A stretch of 64,000 nucleotides of DNA from Pleurotus djamor (GCA_029747585.1 JAPEVF010000192.1:1-64000); one strand, 5' to 3'. Counted from the first letter of the stretch, positions 1 through 12,013 are shown. Made by a program: numbers and translations. The notes: generated by a model from the letters alone, not told the origin.

Positions 1-203
1 GAGTGGGATGGGTTGGACTTCAAAGCATTGAAAGAAGTTCAAGCATCAGGTGCATCATGGCGACTCAGGAGACGAAGTAACGGAGGGGCCACGAGGCTGA
101 CATAAGAGGAGTTCCCCAAAAAGGGCAAAGCGTTGATGATGCCTGTAATGACGCACAGAGGCCAACTCTCGGCGCACCATTCTGAGCATCAACATCCATC
201 TTC

Positions 204-3048
204 ATGTCCTCTGAAGTCGACCTCGTCATCCCGTTCAGAGCGTTTCCCAACCACTCGCTCTCCAAACGACAAACCCGGGACTTGGCCAGGAAAGCAGAGA
301 AGGAATATGGTCGCCTCATCGACACTTTGACCTATTCTGGGTTGCGCGCTGTTGGACGTCGAGGGGAATCTCTGGGACACATTTTGGTGTTTGTCTCGTG
401 CCCGGAATCGTTGTTGAACACGCTGAGGAAACGTGAGGGGTGAGTGGCTAGAAATTTGTTCTCACCGGCTCGAGGAGTGGTCCATGGGCCGGTATGGGCA
501 CCACACGTCCTGGGATCCAGCAGACCGGATGTGGCCCGTGCGTCCACCCAGACAGGCTTACGGCTTTCGAGAAAGCTACTGCTCAGGCTCGAGGGTAGCA
601 GTTTCTGCAAACCTGACCAGCATAGCCGATTCGAAGGGCTCCGCTGGCATGGCTATCTAAATCCGCATCTTACTCTATTTCTGTCAACGGCTAATCATAT
701 CTCTTCAGGCTACCCCCACCCCTCGCACCCGCAGACCGACTGCGTCTTGTCTACAAATTCGTCACAGCGCCTCCTGCAGACGGTGGTTTAGGCATCGTCC
801 CGACACCAGGAGAATGGGACTTGGTCGAAGATGCCATGCTTTTGCATGACAAAGAATTCAATGACAATTGGATACGCACTTGGACGAGGAAGACGACCAC
901 TGAAGGCCAACTTGCACGTATACGCGATATGGTGAGTTTCCTTTGGTCCACTTCCTTGACAATTTGATTGACGCGAAGGTAGTTTGGAGATTCGACGGCT
1001 CTATATTTCGCTTTTCTGAGGGCGTACACGACGTCGCTTGCCCTCCCGGCCGCTCTTGGTGGCATATTCTACTTCCTGGAAAAGCCATACCACCCGGCGT
1101 ATGCGTTCTGCCTCCTGATTTACTCCACCCTTTTCACTGAGTACTGGAGAGTCGCTGAACGCGTATTCACTGCTCGATTCTCTCCGCCGGAGAGCTTTCC
1201 TCAGTCTGCCAGCAAAAACGGTCCTGCTTCAGCCTTGACTAGGGATAAAGCATTGCGTCAATCTACGTCTGGTATAACGTGGTGGCGGCGAGACCTCCGA
1301 GTACTTGCTAGCTTCCCAATCATTGCCTTGTGTGCAGCCGCTCTAGTCGTCCTAATCACTTCCATCTTCGTATATGAAGCATTCATCACTCAACTTTATA
1401 CCGGACCAGGCCGCAAAATTGTCGTAAGTNCCCCCCACAACCCAAGCCGCCCGTTTCTTCACCTCACATGTATTCGTCACTAGGCTTTTACACCGACAAT
1501 TATGTTCGTCCTGCTCATCCCTCGCTTCCTCGCTGTATATCGCAAACTCGCAACTTCCCTCACTTCTTGGGAGAACCATTCTGTCCGTCGCTCGTCAGCG
1601 TCGATCGACTCCGTCAACACCTACGAAAACGCCCTAGCTACTTCCCGTGCGAAGCAGGCACACGCAGCATCTCTTACCCTCAAAACATTCGTCCTCACAT
1701 CACTCGTGTCGTATCTTGGCTTGTTCCTCAGTGCCTTCGTCTACGTTCCTTTCGGCGAGGAGGTTATGCATGCTGTACAAGTATGGATCGCTGGGGTGGA
1801 CGTACGAAACAGTCGATTCGGGAGCGTCGTCGAGAAGTTGAGGTCTTTAGGCCTCAACGACACTCTCGTCGGAACACTCGGGTCTCATAGTTCCAGTCTA
1901 CATGCTAAAGGAGGAGCTTCAAGCATATGGGAAACTGATATTCTTGGTGCCCGCCAGAAACTTAACCCCTCGAGACTAACAGATCAAATGTTCGCTTGTG
2001 TCGTGACGAACCAACTCTCTCAAAATTTCAACGAAATCGGACTTCCTTTCATCTTGCGGTTTATCGAGAAGAAACCGTGGAAGAAGACGGCGGCTCCTTC
2101 AGCTCCGGCTTTATCTGCGTCTGCGTCCATCTCCTCGTCCGCTAGTTCTTCTGGGTCGACGGTGGTGGGGTCTGTCGGGTCGCCATCGAAGAAACATGTG
2201 TCGTTTGAAGATGAGAAGATGCCGGCGGATGTGACTCCCGAGGAAGCGGAGTGGGAAGCGAAGTTGTTGGAACAGGCGCGGTATGAAGTGAAGCTTCCCC
2301 CGTATGATGTCTTCGAGGATTATAATGAGATGGTGGTTCAATTCGGCTATGTTGTTGTGTGGTCTAGTATTTGGGGGTTGGCTCCTGGTTAGTCCCTCGT
2401 TCATCCTAATCATTGCTTCTCGTCAGTCCTGACCCTTGGCGTTTCTAGTTCTCGCCTTCCTTAACAACATCCTCGAACAACGTTCAGACGCTTTCAAAAT
2501 CACCACTCACGCGCGTCGGCCCATCCCCCAACGCACTCGCACCATCGGTCCTTGGCTCGACGTCCTCACCATCCTCACCTGGCTCGGCGCCCTCGTCAAC
2601 GCCGCGCTCGTCTACATGTTCGGTCCCGGAAACCTCCTCGACCTCTCCGACCAACACCCCTNNTTCGANCCCTCTCGTCCAAATCGACGTGGACGGCCAA
2701 CCACCCGAATACATCTCCCCCTCCTACACCGATTCCCCACCGCCATACGAATACTCCCAACTCCAAGCGAAGAAATCCGTTTTGCTGATGGCGTTGTTGT
2801 GTGCGCTCGTTTCGTCGCATGTGTATCTTTTGTTGAGGGCGGTTGTGAGGAGGGTTATGGAGAGGGTTATGCTTGGGGGAAAGGGGGTCGAGGAGTATAG
2901 TGATGTGGAGAGGATGATTGATATTAGTGTTGGGGCTAAGGAAGCGGAGGGTGATGGTGATGGGAAGGGACAGGATGTCCCCGAGCGGATGTTTTGGCAG
3001 AGGGATGATGGGCTTGATGAGATTGCGAGGATTTTGAAGGAGGCTTAG
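204..3048 (+). CDS. Anoctamin/TMEM16 (Ist2-like) membrane protein
   Basis: Probable fungal anoctamin: a multi-spanning membrane protein of the TMEM16 family, whose fungal members are lipid scramblases or ER-plasma membrane tethers (Ist2). Five exons fit: 204-439, 709-931, 983-1423, 1484-2387 and 2449-3048, about 800 aa. Recognisable stretches are FGDSTALYFAFLRAYTT at the first membrane helix, EYWRVAERVF, AFTPTIMFVLLIPRF, QNFNEIGLPFILRF, the acidic EDYNEMVVQFGYVVVWSS and LAFLNNILEQRSDAFK, in family order; the NEM..QFG and NNILE..D segments correspond to the Ca-binding helices 6-7 of the family. A last hydrophobic helix (KSVLLMALLCALVSSHVYLLL) lies near the C-terminus. The frame shifts by one base at the N-bearing stretch 2661-2669; dropping one N restores it, so I read this as a sequence error. 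The first intron (269 nt) is unusually long. The ATG at 204 opens a stretch that reads like an anoctamin N-terminus. Confidence 0.85.
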
Positions 3049-3383
3049 GATAACTTGGAAGAGCGGTGGAGCTGTAACACGGTGCAAGGGCTTTGTCTTC
3101 GTGTAGTAGTTAGTTAGGGGAGGAAGGTATGGGTGGGTATGTTGGATATGTAGACGCATCGGACTTTTAGTTAGATTTTGTATCTCTTGTCGTAACATTT
3201 CATTCTGTCATTTGTCTATCGCTGATACATCTGATATGCAGCTGCGTTTTTGTCGTCGTCATAAACATGATAAACATGAGATAAATAAATACGCAAAGCA
3301 CCCCCTTCAACCTTCCCTTTTCTTCGACGACGCCCGCCCTCTCACTCTTTGTTCCTGACTCCTCAGCGCCGTCAATAGAGTAG

Positions 3384-4440
3384 TTAATACGCCTTCCCGA
3401 CTGCTCCCACCTGTTGCAGCACCGGACTAAGTATCGGAGACAACATAATCTCAGGATGTCCCATATACCCATCCCCAGCCCCATTTTCGCTCCCATTCCC
3501 ATTCGAACTCGCCTCGTCATAGAGTAAGTGTTTCTTCACAGGGGAAGGCGGGAGGCTCGAGCCGTACGGGGGGTATACTCGTCCTTGTTGACCGTATACT
3601 ACCTGTTGCTGTTGTTGCTGCTGTTGTAGTTGGTGGGCTTGTTTCTGTGATTGGTGTGCTTGTTGTTGCTGCGCTCGGACGTACTCTTGGAGTTGTGCGT
3701 AGTCGTATGACTGTGCCACCGAGAAAGACTGGTGGGGGTGATGCTGAGACTGATGCTGAGAGTGAGGGTAGTACCCTTGCTGTCTTTGCTGTTGTTGTTG
3801 TTGTTGTTGCTGAAGCGCATAAGCCTGAGCATACTGAGCATCCGTCGCGACGGATAGGTATCTCTGCTCGCCGTCGTTTGGCATCATCGCACCAGTGGCG
3901 TACTGCAAAGGGGGTCTTTCAGCCCGTTGCGAAGTAGCTTGGGAAAGTTCGGGGTGACGTTTCGGATGTTGGTGCTGTATTGCCGGTGTGCTGTCATTCG
4001 ACTGGGGTTGGTCCTGAGGGGAGTTCACAATTACAGTGGGTACGGGGACGGGGACGGGTGTGGGTAGAGGTGATTGTCTCGGTGAGATTGATATTATCGC
4101 AGGAGATTGGGCGGCGGCTTGAGCCATTTGGTCAAGGAAAGTAGCCTCAGGAGATACTCCGACTCCTGAACTAGACGTCGGCTTCTCTTTGTTACCGTCT
4201 TCCTCTGAGTGAACGGATGAGTCTACCACAACGATATGCACTGTTAGATCGCTCACCATCACGATCCATTGTCACCGGGGAGTTCCCAACTCGATTATTC
4301 GACCCAGTAATTGTGAACGAATTATCATTGTTGTAATTCTTGCGATTATCGTTTCCCGAGTTGTAGAAGAACCCAGTGCGGGCTTTTGGCAGTGAGATCG
4401 AGCGCGAGCGTTTACTAAGCTTGCTTGATAGTGCGCCCAT
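3384..4440 (-). CDS. Glutamine-rich protein with a myristoylation-type N-terminus
   Basis: I do not recognise this gene. It starts at the ATG ending at 4440 (in-frame stop just upstream) with MGALSSKLSKRSRS. Gly2, Ser6 and Lys7 fit the N-myristoylation consensus, and the following basic residues would favour membrane attachment; that is inference. Exon 1 ends near 4257 at GTGAGC. The second exon can begin after the AG at 4223 (a 34-nt intron, very short) or the AG at 4166 (91 nt); both keep the frame. The rest, to the stop at 3384, is low-complexity: Pro/Val dipeptides, then two long glutamine tracts interleaved with His, Ser and Tyr (about 3600-3830), then a Pro/Ser tail with SPILSPVLQQ. No globular domain is visible. 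It is convergent with the anoctamin gene. It could be a scaffold or signalling protein. Confidence 0.5.
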
Positions 4441-5057
4441 GATCGATTATTTCGTAGATTTGTCGTAGATTTCTAGGGGGGAGAGTATGGTGGGTTGGAT
4501 ACGAGTCCCGCGAGATGCGAAGATCAGGGTTGCTCCGTGGGCACTGGGCCGGAGAAGGAGAGTGTGAGAGGAGGGCGGGGAAAGTCGAAGGGGAGTATTG
4601 GTGTGTCGCAGGTCGCTTGGTAGGCTGAGTGTACCTTGAACAACGAAGAGAGTCAAGTTCCTTGAAGTTGGAGTAAAGTTGCCAGTTGGGTCTCCATCGT
4701 TCGTCAATCCAGTCTAAATACCCCTCCTCGTACAGTCGACGAAGCAGAAGTTGATAGTTATTGTTCTGAGAGAACAAGTGAGGCTTGAAGGCTTCATGGA
4801 TCATAGAGGCGTTCGGTACGTAACCAGGGCCCTCATATCGACTCAAACGATAAAAAGGAAAATGAACCACAAATGAACTTGGAAGGACCCACTAGCGCCC
4901 ACGATAATCCAATCTCCGACGTACCCTAGAGTAAAACTCCGACACTTTCGGTGGCGTCCTTCATTTTGCCAGCTTCAAGCTTCCGTAGATCTTTTCAGTC
5001 CTGTTGCTTCCCGACTATATTGAAGCTCAAACGTTCGCGCGTCACGGTGTAGAGTAT

Positions 5058-5814
5058 ATGGACTCACATCGCGCTGAACACACTCTTCGGGTGTATCACA
5101 GGTCGGAATCCTACGATGAGCCTTTGCCAATCGATAATTGGGTCGGGTATGTTTACACTTCTGGCCGGGGCGAACTATTGTTATTTCATTTTCGGTTCCG
5201 TTACAACGCTAACTTCATTCAGGATCCTTTGTATGTAGCGGCAACTCGTTACTTCCGCGTTAATGGCAAATGGACCAATCCCATTACTTATAATATCCAG
5301 ATTCCATGCCCTCCTAGCAACGCTGGGGATGCTGTATACAGTGTGCACTGGGTGCGCCTCATGATCATCTATATTACTCGTTTGGCGCATGGGTTTCTGG
5401 GTTTGGACTTTGAAGTCCACAAGGTTTATTGTCGCCTTTTCCAGGACGTGGACGGCTGTGTCGTTAAGTACCTCCTACTAGCGCTGCAAGGGGAGGGGAC
5501 GTCTTGCTGGTACGTACCATCTCCTACTAGTAGTACTAGGGAAGGGTCGAACTGACTGACCTCAGTACCTCTTAACATTTCCGAGTCATCGACTCGGGAG
5601 TCCCTCCAACTGGCTCCCCCCAACCCCGCTCGCAGCCTTTCGCCCGAGGGACGGAACAGGTTCTGTGGTATCATCACCTACAACCTACGCCATGAACTCG
5701 GTGAATATCTCACAGACTGAGACTTCGGTCGACACGAACACGCTCGACTCCAACAACCTGTACCTGCCCAGTGCCTTGCGACATAAGATGATGCTCGGTG
5801 CTCGCAATTCATAA
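5058..5814 (+). CDS. Hypothetical protein, two-exon model
   Basis: Unrecognised. The frame is open from about 5004 and the first ATG is at 5058 (MDSHRAEHTLRVYHRSES). A 52-nt intron 5514-5565 (GTACCA to CTCAG) joins it in phase to a second open stretch ending in TAA at 5812-5814, whose C-terminus is LYLPSALRHKMMLGARNS. The first exon has an even amino-acid mix with aromatic residues (NWVGYVYTSGRGELLLFHF). The open frame also spans a GTATGT...CAG pair (about 5146-5221) that would break the frame if spliced. No domain, signal peptide or neighbour suggests a role. An upstream exon is possible because AG acceptors lie just before 5000. It could be a decayed gene. Confidence 0.3.
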
Positions 5815-6171
5815 TTTAGTGTTCACCTTCCGCTTGACTCAAGTCACTCAACAAACGTCCGGCAAGTAAGTAGAGTACTCCCAAGTTCCGGTCCACATAT
5901 ACATGGCACTGAGTAGTTGAAATACGCTGCTGGTAACCAACCTCTATGCCGAGAAGAGGATAGTCGACCTTGAGTCGATCAGGTGATCATCCCAAGATCT
6001 CGATGCGCTCTCATCTTATCTTATCTTATCTCGACACCTGGTTCAACCACGATGTGACGTACGTTCGCATCCCAAGTGCCGAATTTCCTCCCTTCCCCAC
6101 TCCTCTCCTTTACACGCGTAACCAGCTAGTAATACCAATAACAACACACACAACCTCCGGATCCCTCTCCA

Positions 6172-6529
6172 ATCTTATTCAGTTTATCATACCTGGGTCG
6201 CTGATTTCTCGTGACTAAGTATATTCTCGCCTCAACTTTGATGCAACAACTTGAACGAACCTAGCCGGTAGGACGAACATTTGAACGATGAATTGATGGC
6301 CGGCCATGGGCAACACCTCATCGATGCATCCCGATCTGATTCAATTCCTCATACCTGGGTCCTTGGTTTCCCGTGGCTATATTCCAACCTATACCTATAT
6401 CCTCGCCGCCGCCGCAACTTGAAGTTGAACGTGAATATCACGCGAACAACTTGAAAGAAGCTAGCTGGTACCTAGGACGAACGATGTCGATGAACGTTTG
6501 AACGATGACCGGGACCCATGGGCAATGCC
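6172..6529. repeat. Diverged tandem duplication
   Basis: Two consecutive blocks, about 6172-6317 and 6336-6529, share the same anchors in the same order: TCATACCTGGGTC, TTTC.CGTG, a run ending AACAACTTGAA, a CTAGC.GGTA..AGGACGAAC motif, TTTGAACGATGA and CCATGGGCAA. The second block carries extra sequence between anchors. This is an old tandem duplication, not a coding feature. Confidence 0.6.
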
Positions 6530-7121
6530 ACTGCGTACTGTCAGGTTTTCTCAGTCTTTGACTAGTGATGACGACGACGGCGTGGAAGGTGCCATAGGTG
6601 GAGGTCTGGACACTGGAGGATAACTTATAAGAGTCTGGAACTCGGACGTTCGGAGGGCCATCTCAATGTCATCTCCTCTCCTCGACGCAAACTAGACGGT
6701 TGCTTCACAGTGACATAGCTTGACTCCTGCTACCGCTACATGCAGTTATCGATGGCTCTCCTCAGACTCTCAGTCTCCTTCAACTCTGCGTCCCAACCCG
6801 TCAACCCAACCCCCCCGCAACCCCTCCCCTCCCCTCCCCCGTTCAAAGTTCAAACACCTTCCACCTCCTGCCAGTGACACCTTTCGCTTCACATCGTCTC
6901 TGCCATCACCTCGACCTGCCAGTGATCCTTACCCTTACCCTTATCCTCGCCAGAAGGCTCTACGCTCCGAGTCTTCACCCTCCTCAATTGGGCCCACTTA
7001 TGATTTAGTTAGTCCTAACCGATAACCGTCCGCTCGACTCAGAGGCACGATTTCCTCCAGGCTCTTATCGTCGATTTCGTAACCACCTGGCCACCTACAC
7101 TTCAAAGCTTCGCCATCCGTC

Positions 7122-7160
7122 CATCCTCTCACTCTCAATCATCCATCCTCTCACTCTCAA
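7122..7160. repeat. Short direct repeat
   Basis: The 18-base string CATCCTCTCACTCTCAAT occurs twice with about 3 bases between copies (near 7122 and 7143). It is a minor local duplication with no associated gene. Confidence 0.6.
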
Positions 7161-8460
7161 TGGTTCCCTTTCACAGTATGGTCTTCGGCCCGGGGTCCTG
7201 CTCATTGCTCAATGCTCAATGCTCACTCTTTCTTATGTACTTTCTGGCACTCTCCCAGGCGGGACGTCCCGTCGATACATCATACAAAGTTATGAAAACA
7301 AAACAAAAAACCCCAAGTAAGTATGTACTCTATGTCCTCAATTCAAAAACCGAATCAATTCTATCAGCATGCTTCCGAGTCATACTTTTCGCTATATACT
7401 CTCTCTTTTTCTCTTTTTTACAAAAAGACACGGAGGTGGACATGGGCCCGGCTTGGGACACTGGCAATGGGCATCTGAGGCCATGAGGACTGATGGATGC
7501 AGCGTTGGTCAATGGTTACTCGTTACTTTTGATGTCTGGAGGCGAATATACTCTATACACTATACTCTATCTGCTGTAACCTTATTCATCATAAGTAGGA
7601 TTCTTGGAGCCCGGAATGGAATGGAATGCGTAGCCTTGGAAGATAAGTACTTAAGTATTAAGTAGAGAGCAATCGCCTTGCTCGTTATGTACATACTCTA
7701 AACCATATACCGTAATACGCAACTCGTCTCGGCGCATTTGGACGGGCGATGATTGATGATCGATGAAGGGAGGTGGCGTGGAGGCTAGGGTTGACGTTGA
7801 AGGTCTTGATATGTAGGTATAGAGTTATAGAGTTATAGAGTGGAGTACATATGGGTATGGAGGAAGCAACACACGTACAGACTCCAGAGTGTGACGCTCT
7901 TTACCGGTTACCACCGGGACTCCTCGTACGACAAGAGGACGGGAGGAGAAACAAGGCGCATAGACATAGAGTAGTTGAACAGCGCAGAGTACATGGCAGT
8001 TTATACCCCTGCTAAGCTTATCCAGCGACACGAACGAACGAATGGTACTTGAAACCAGAGTGGGAACTGGCAGCGGCTAGCGGTGGATCCAATTCAAACT
8101 TAGCAAAAAGCAATGACATATATATTATAGTTACATATAGAGTAGGGTATTGTAACGACGGGATGACGGGATGAAGAGTCTAGCGGTGTAGAGGTCTAGA
8201 GAACCAGATACACGAAGAGTCAAGCTTCAAGACGGACGACCGAGCGGACAGTGGTACAGTGGAGGTATTTCGAACAAGGTATTTCGAACGAGGTAGTCCG
8301 AACGAGGGTAAGGGGGCGTAGGACACCGGAGGGCATGGTACTGGTACGTTATACCAGAAGACGACGTTCGGAGGTGTATATTGTAAGACTCCGCGCGAGC
8401 ATTTGAATATTTGAGTTTTGAGCTTTGAGTTTAGAGGTAGACGTAGACGTAGAGGTGGGC

Positions 8461-8481
8461 GGCTCGTGAATGTCGATGGGG
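8461..8481. repeat. Inverted dispersed repeat, left copy
   Basis: This 21-base segment matches the reverse complement of 15743-15763 with one mismatch. The two copies lie on opposite sides of the coiled-coil island at 10-12 kb. In the frame where each is open, both would read PIDIHEPPT, so they may be remnants of one older duplicated sequence. Confidence 0.5.
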
Positions 8482-10052
8482 ACGGCAGCGAGGGAGCGAC
8501 GGCGGGAGAAACACTGATTGATTGATTGATTACTGAACGATGAACGACGCATATATCAGCTTCTACCTCATGATACCGTATGGTAGTGGTAGACGATCTA
8601 CCGTGGAACCGGGATCAATGCATACTGAATACTGAATATTTGAATACTGATACTCTGACTGAACAGCGACTCTGAGCGAGGACGAGCGTTGAAACGTTGA
8701 CATGGACTCTGAGTCTGACCGTCTTCAGAGAGTGCGTGTTCCAAGCAAGCCAGGGTGCTCGGAGTCGGAGGCTTCATGCTACAGACGATCAGAGTCGGCG
8801 CTGTGTGTGACGGGAAGGTTGGTGTGGAAGCGGACCGGGACGCGGGGGGGCCAGAAGGGGGAGGGGGAGACCCAGGACACGAGGGGTGAGGGGATGGGCA
8901 TGAGCGTTTGAGATTGTGATTGGAGTGTTAGAGAGATGATGAGATAGAGTCGTTTGCCCTGTGCACGGAGCAGTGGACTCAGGTCTTGAGCTTGAGAGCT
9001 TGAGAGCTTGAGAAACAAGGACAGGTTGACGTGGGTTGGGGTTGCGGTGCGCTGAGGACGACGCGTAGGTGAGGATTGATGTTAGTTAGAGGCGAGGGGT
9101 AGGTGGAGTATCGACGAACGTTCTGTGTACTCTATGCGTATGTCGCATGACGCATGATGCGGAGAGTCCAAGACAGGACAGACGACTGAGTGGAGGTGTT
9201 TCGAACGAGGGGAGGGAGGGTGGAGGGCCGATGTTTGGATTGTGTTTGAGCTTGAGCTTGAGGTGGGGATGAGCTCGAGGTCGATGAGGACGAGGACGAT
9301 GGTATAAGCGTAAGTGACAGAACGCATGTGCATACATTATATCACAATGAAGCCAACGCTGACATGGAAGCGAAACCCAGCGAAGACGTGTATTGATATT
9401 TGATCAGACCGGGCTGGCTCAAAGGTTACAGCGTCAGGCACTGAGGCTAGATGTGACGGAAATTCATGCACGTGTGTCGTTTTTGAGGGGATGGAGATCG
9501 CGAGGGGGTACCGGTAAGCAGTAGTAAGACCAATTTGATGTATGTATAATGTAAGGACGGGATATGACGTTGTGCAATTGTGCACGAGAGGGAGAGAGAG
9601 AGACGTTTTGAACGTGAGTTTGGTAGGTAGACGGAGGACGAGGATGAGGGCGACGGGTGGGCTCTGCGCATGTGGATGATGCATGTGGATGAGATCTTGA
9701 GAGTCTAGAGGTCAGGAGAGTCGAGGGCGACGACGCAAGTCGACTGATCGCCATTCCTTATTCCATATTCATTATTCGTACAAAGGATTGTTGGTGGAGG
9801 GGTGGAGAGGACCCAAGTCGAAGTGGGAACGTTGGCGCCGTTGACGCGTTGACGGAGGGGACTGGGAAGGAAGGGGAAGGATTCAAGGAAGGGGAACCGA
9901 AGTGAGATTGAACGTCACTGGCATAAAGTTTATTGGGGATGGGCAAAGCCGAGGAGAAAACCGTATTGTTTGTTCTTATTTATTCGTAAGGTAGAACCCG
10001 TTCCCTTTTGAGCAGTGTACCGTATACGAAATCTAGCACTCGTTTCCTCTAC

Positions 10053-12013
10053 NAAAAAATACTCAAAATATTTCAAGAGCTAAGATGAAAGGTACAAAAC
10101 ATGTTCTAAGTGGAAGATTACTGATTTTCGTCCGCGTTGTGATTTTAGGACAGACTTGGTGAAAGATTTCGCGCGCATATAGCCGCAATCCACCATTTTA
10201 AAATTCGGACACTTCGAAGTACGTTATTGAAGTGACCTTTTCAAGTTTACTTCAGACACCAAGGTCGCTTTCAGTGGTGGGTAGACGAGAAAAACTCGAG
10301 GCACGAAATACTACGNAAAAAACGGGCGCTAAGCGCAGGATGGGGAAGTCAAAGAAGCAGCGCATGGCATTGGCTTCTTGGAACGAGCGAAGAAGCCAAG
10401 CCATGGCTGAGAAAGAGAATTCAGAAGCGGACCTGGAAGTAAACGACCACGTAACGGCGTCAAAGACCCGGTCAGCAACCTTATTTCGGATGAAAGCCCT
10501 TGAGGACACGGTAGCCCAGTTGCGGCTTGAAATCAATAATCAAGTTGACGAAATACGTACCCTGGAGCAGGTCATTGTCGAAGGGGAAGCTCGAATTGTC
10601 AACCTACGGGGCCAGCTGACGGCGATGAACCTTGAATTGGAGAAATCTGACAACAAAAACCGCGAGCTGGCGGACGACGCTAAGAAGACTATTTTAGAAT
10701 GCGATGAACGGGAACGCCGCCTGCAAAAACGGATAAAGAGATTAGAAAATGATAAACGACAACTCCGACAGAGCGACAAACCGTATATTGACCAGCTGAA
10801 GGCAAAGGCCCGTGCAGCCCAGCTTGCAGGCTCCGCGGCGCAACAAACGATTCAAAGACTCACCGCCGAGACCGGTCGCTTGTCCGCAGAAAGGGACACC
10901 CTACAAGACTCTATCAATTCACTTCGTAAGCAGCAAAATCGACTCGCGTCACGTACCTATCGAGCCAAAACGTCACTGGCATCAACGCGAACGGCATTAC
11001 GCCGTATGTCAATTTGGTCGTCCAAGAAGTCGGGTGCTTATACTCCGGAAGCAAGAAGATTGGCGCGGTTTCTCACCCAGGCGGGATGCGCGGAAGATAA
11101 GGTCGCCGCAGCAATTGTTGAATGTGGTAAAGTATTTGGGGTCAAGGTGATTGGGAATATGAGTCGAAGAACTGTAGGACGTGCAAAAAAGGAGGGTGGT
11201 TTGTTTGGGCTAATACAACTAGGACGTGAAGTTCAGCAAGCAGACTGCTTCGGTGAAAGCAGCGACGGCACAACGCACCGACGAATAACACACGAATCGC
11301 GCCACATCAATCTGATGGCACCAACATACGAGCCTGGCGTCGACGACTCCGATACAACCACTTGGAAGCAACAAATACGTTTCGGTGATCTCTCGCAAGC
11401 CCTGGACCACACAGCCCAACGTCAATTCGAGGGCTCCGTTGAATTTGGAGAGGCCCTCGCGGATTCGTATACCCGTTCCCCGCTAGCCAAACGAGACGGC
11501 GCTACACTCGACAAGGACGACTATTTCCGCAAACAAACTTCACAAAATATGGACCACGCCGCAGATGTTCGGAAGAAATTCAAGCTCACCGTAGATCACA
11601 AAGCCGGAATCACGTATCGCGATCTCGGCGAAGCAATTGTTGAAGACATGTCAGGATATGATTTACTGGGGTATTTGCTGCAAGTTTCAAATGACGATGT
11701 CCGTCACTACGCCAAAGAAGAGGAGATGTAAGGAAAATTCACATTCTATCTGTATTATTTTGATTAACAAAGAGAAATAGATCTGAAGAGCGAATGGAAC
11801 ACCTACGCTTGGAGTTGCTCACCCATCGTCTGGGCAAGTCGGCGCACGAGAACCTCCCCGAACGCGGTACTGACATCGCGCGAAATTCACTCCACTGAAC
11901 ACTCCCACTTTACTGATTCACTACTGTTCATCCCTTCATCCCCTCCACTCTTCCTACTAATCCAGTCTCTATGAATACTAACAGCACATATTTTGCTCAT
12001 TTTTAGANTTTTT
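10053..12013 (+). mobile_element. Candidate mobile element carrying a coiled-coil gene
   Basis: The island has one gene and AT-rich ends that match weakly as inverted repeats: about 10054-10074 on the left against the complement of about 11985-12005 on the right. Both contain AAAAAT, three mismatched bases, then CAAAATAT; I count about 15 of 21 matches. The flanks are repeat-rich, non-coding DNA. I could not define a target-site duplication because Ns sit at both edges (10053, 12007). The mobile nature is inference; with AT-rich ends the match may be chance. Confidence 0.35.
10340..11898 (+). CDS. Coiled-coil protein of an uncharacterised agaricomycete family, C-terminally short
   Basis: Starts at ATG 10340 (MGKSKKQRMALASWNERRSQ). 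The first exon runs to 11727, then a 53-nt intron (GTAAGG to AAATAG, 11728-11780), then a short exon to TGA at 11896-11898, giving about 501 aa; the splice adds an in-frame tail (EERMEHLRLELLTHRLG). Residues about 40-240 form a long Glu/Lys/Arg/Leu-rich coiled coil. A conserved-looking block follows: YTPEARRLARFLTQAGC, FGVKVIGNMSRRTVGRA, SSDGTTHRRITHESRHINL, LDHTAQRQFEG, YTRSPLAKRD, NMDHAADVRKKFKL. From memory, this block marks a family of large, unnamed agaricomycete proteins that usually continue with a CCSHKDLN-type segment, which is absent here, so this copy appears truncated. A transposase-like role is only a guess (the SSDGTT..SRH motif). Function unknown. Confidence 0.65.

Larger units (their letters stand above)
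5815..10052. other. Gene-poor tract, 4.2 kb
   Basis: I see no convincing gene here. The open frames are short, rich in Ser/Pro/Thr and not joined by plausible splice sites. The tract is built of simple and diverged repeats: a diverged tandem pair at 6172-6529, an 18-base direct repeat at 7122-7160, GATT repeats near 8512-8531, GACGTA repeats near 8436-8453 and GAGCTT repeats near 8988-9015. One 21-base segment (8461-8481) recurs inverted at 15743-15763 with a single mismatch. Confidence 0.6.

Noticed and set aside
4415..4870. Minus-strand frame reading FVVHFPFYRLSRYEGPG and LLRRLYEEGYLDWIDERW
   Set aside because: The first half looks protein-like, but there is no ATG, a stop lies just upstream, and the second half is Pro/Ser noise. 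I could not splice it to the gene starting at 4440, whose ATG is preceded by an in-frame stop.
9337..9684. Overlapping minus-strand frames of 80-115 codons
   Set aside because: Ser/Pro/Leu-rich frames in pyrimidine-rich DNA, several frames open at once, no splice logic.
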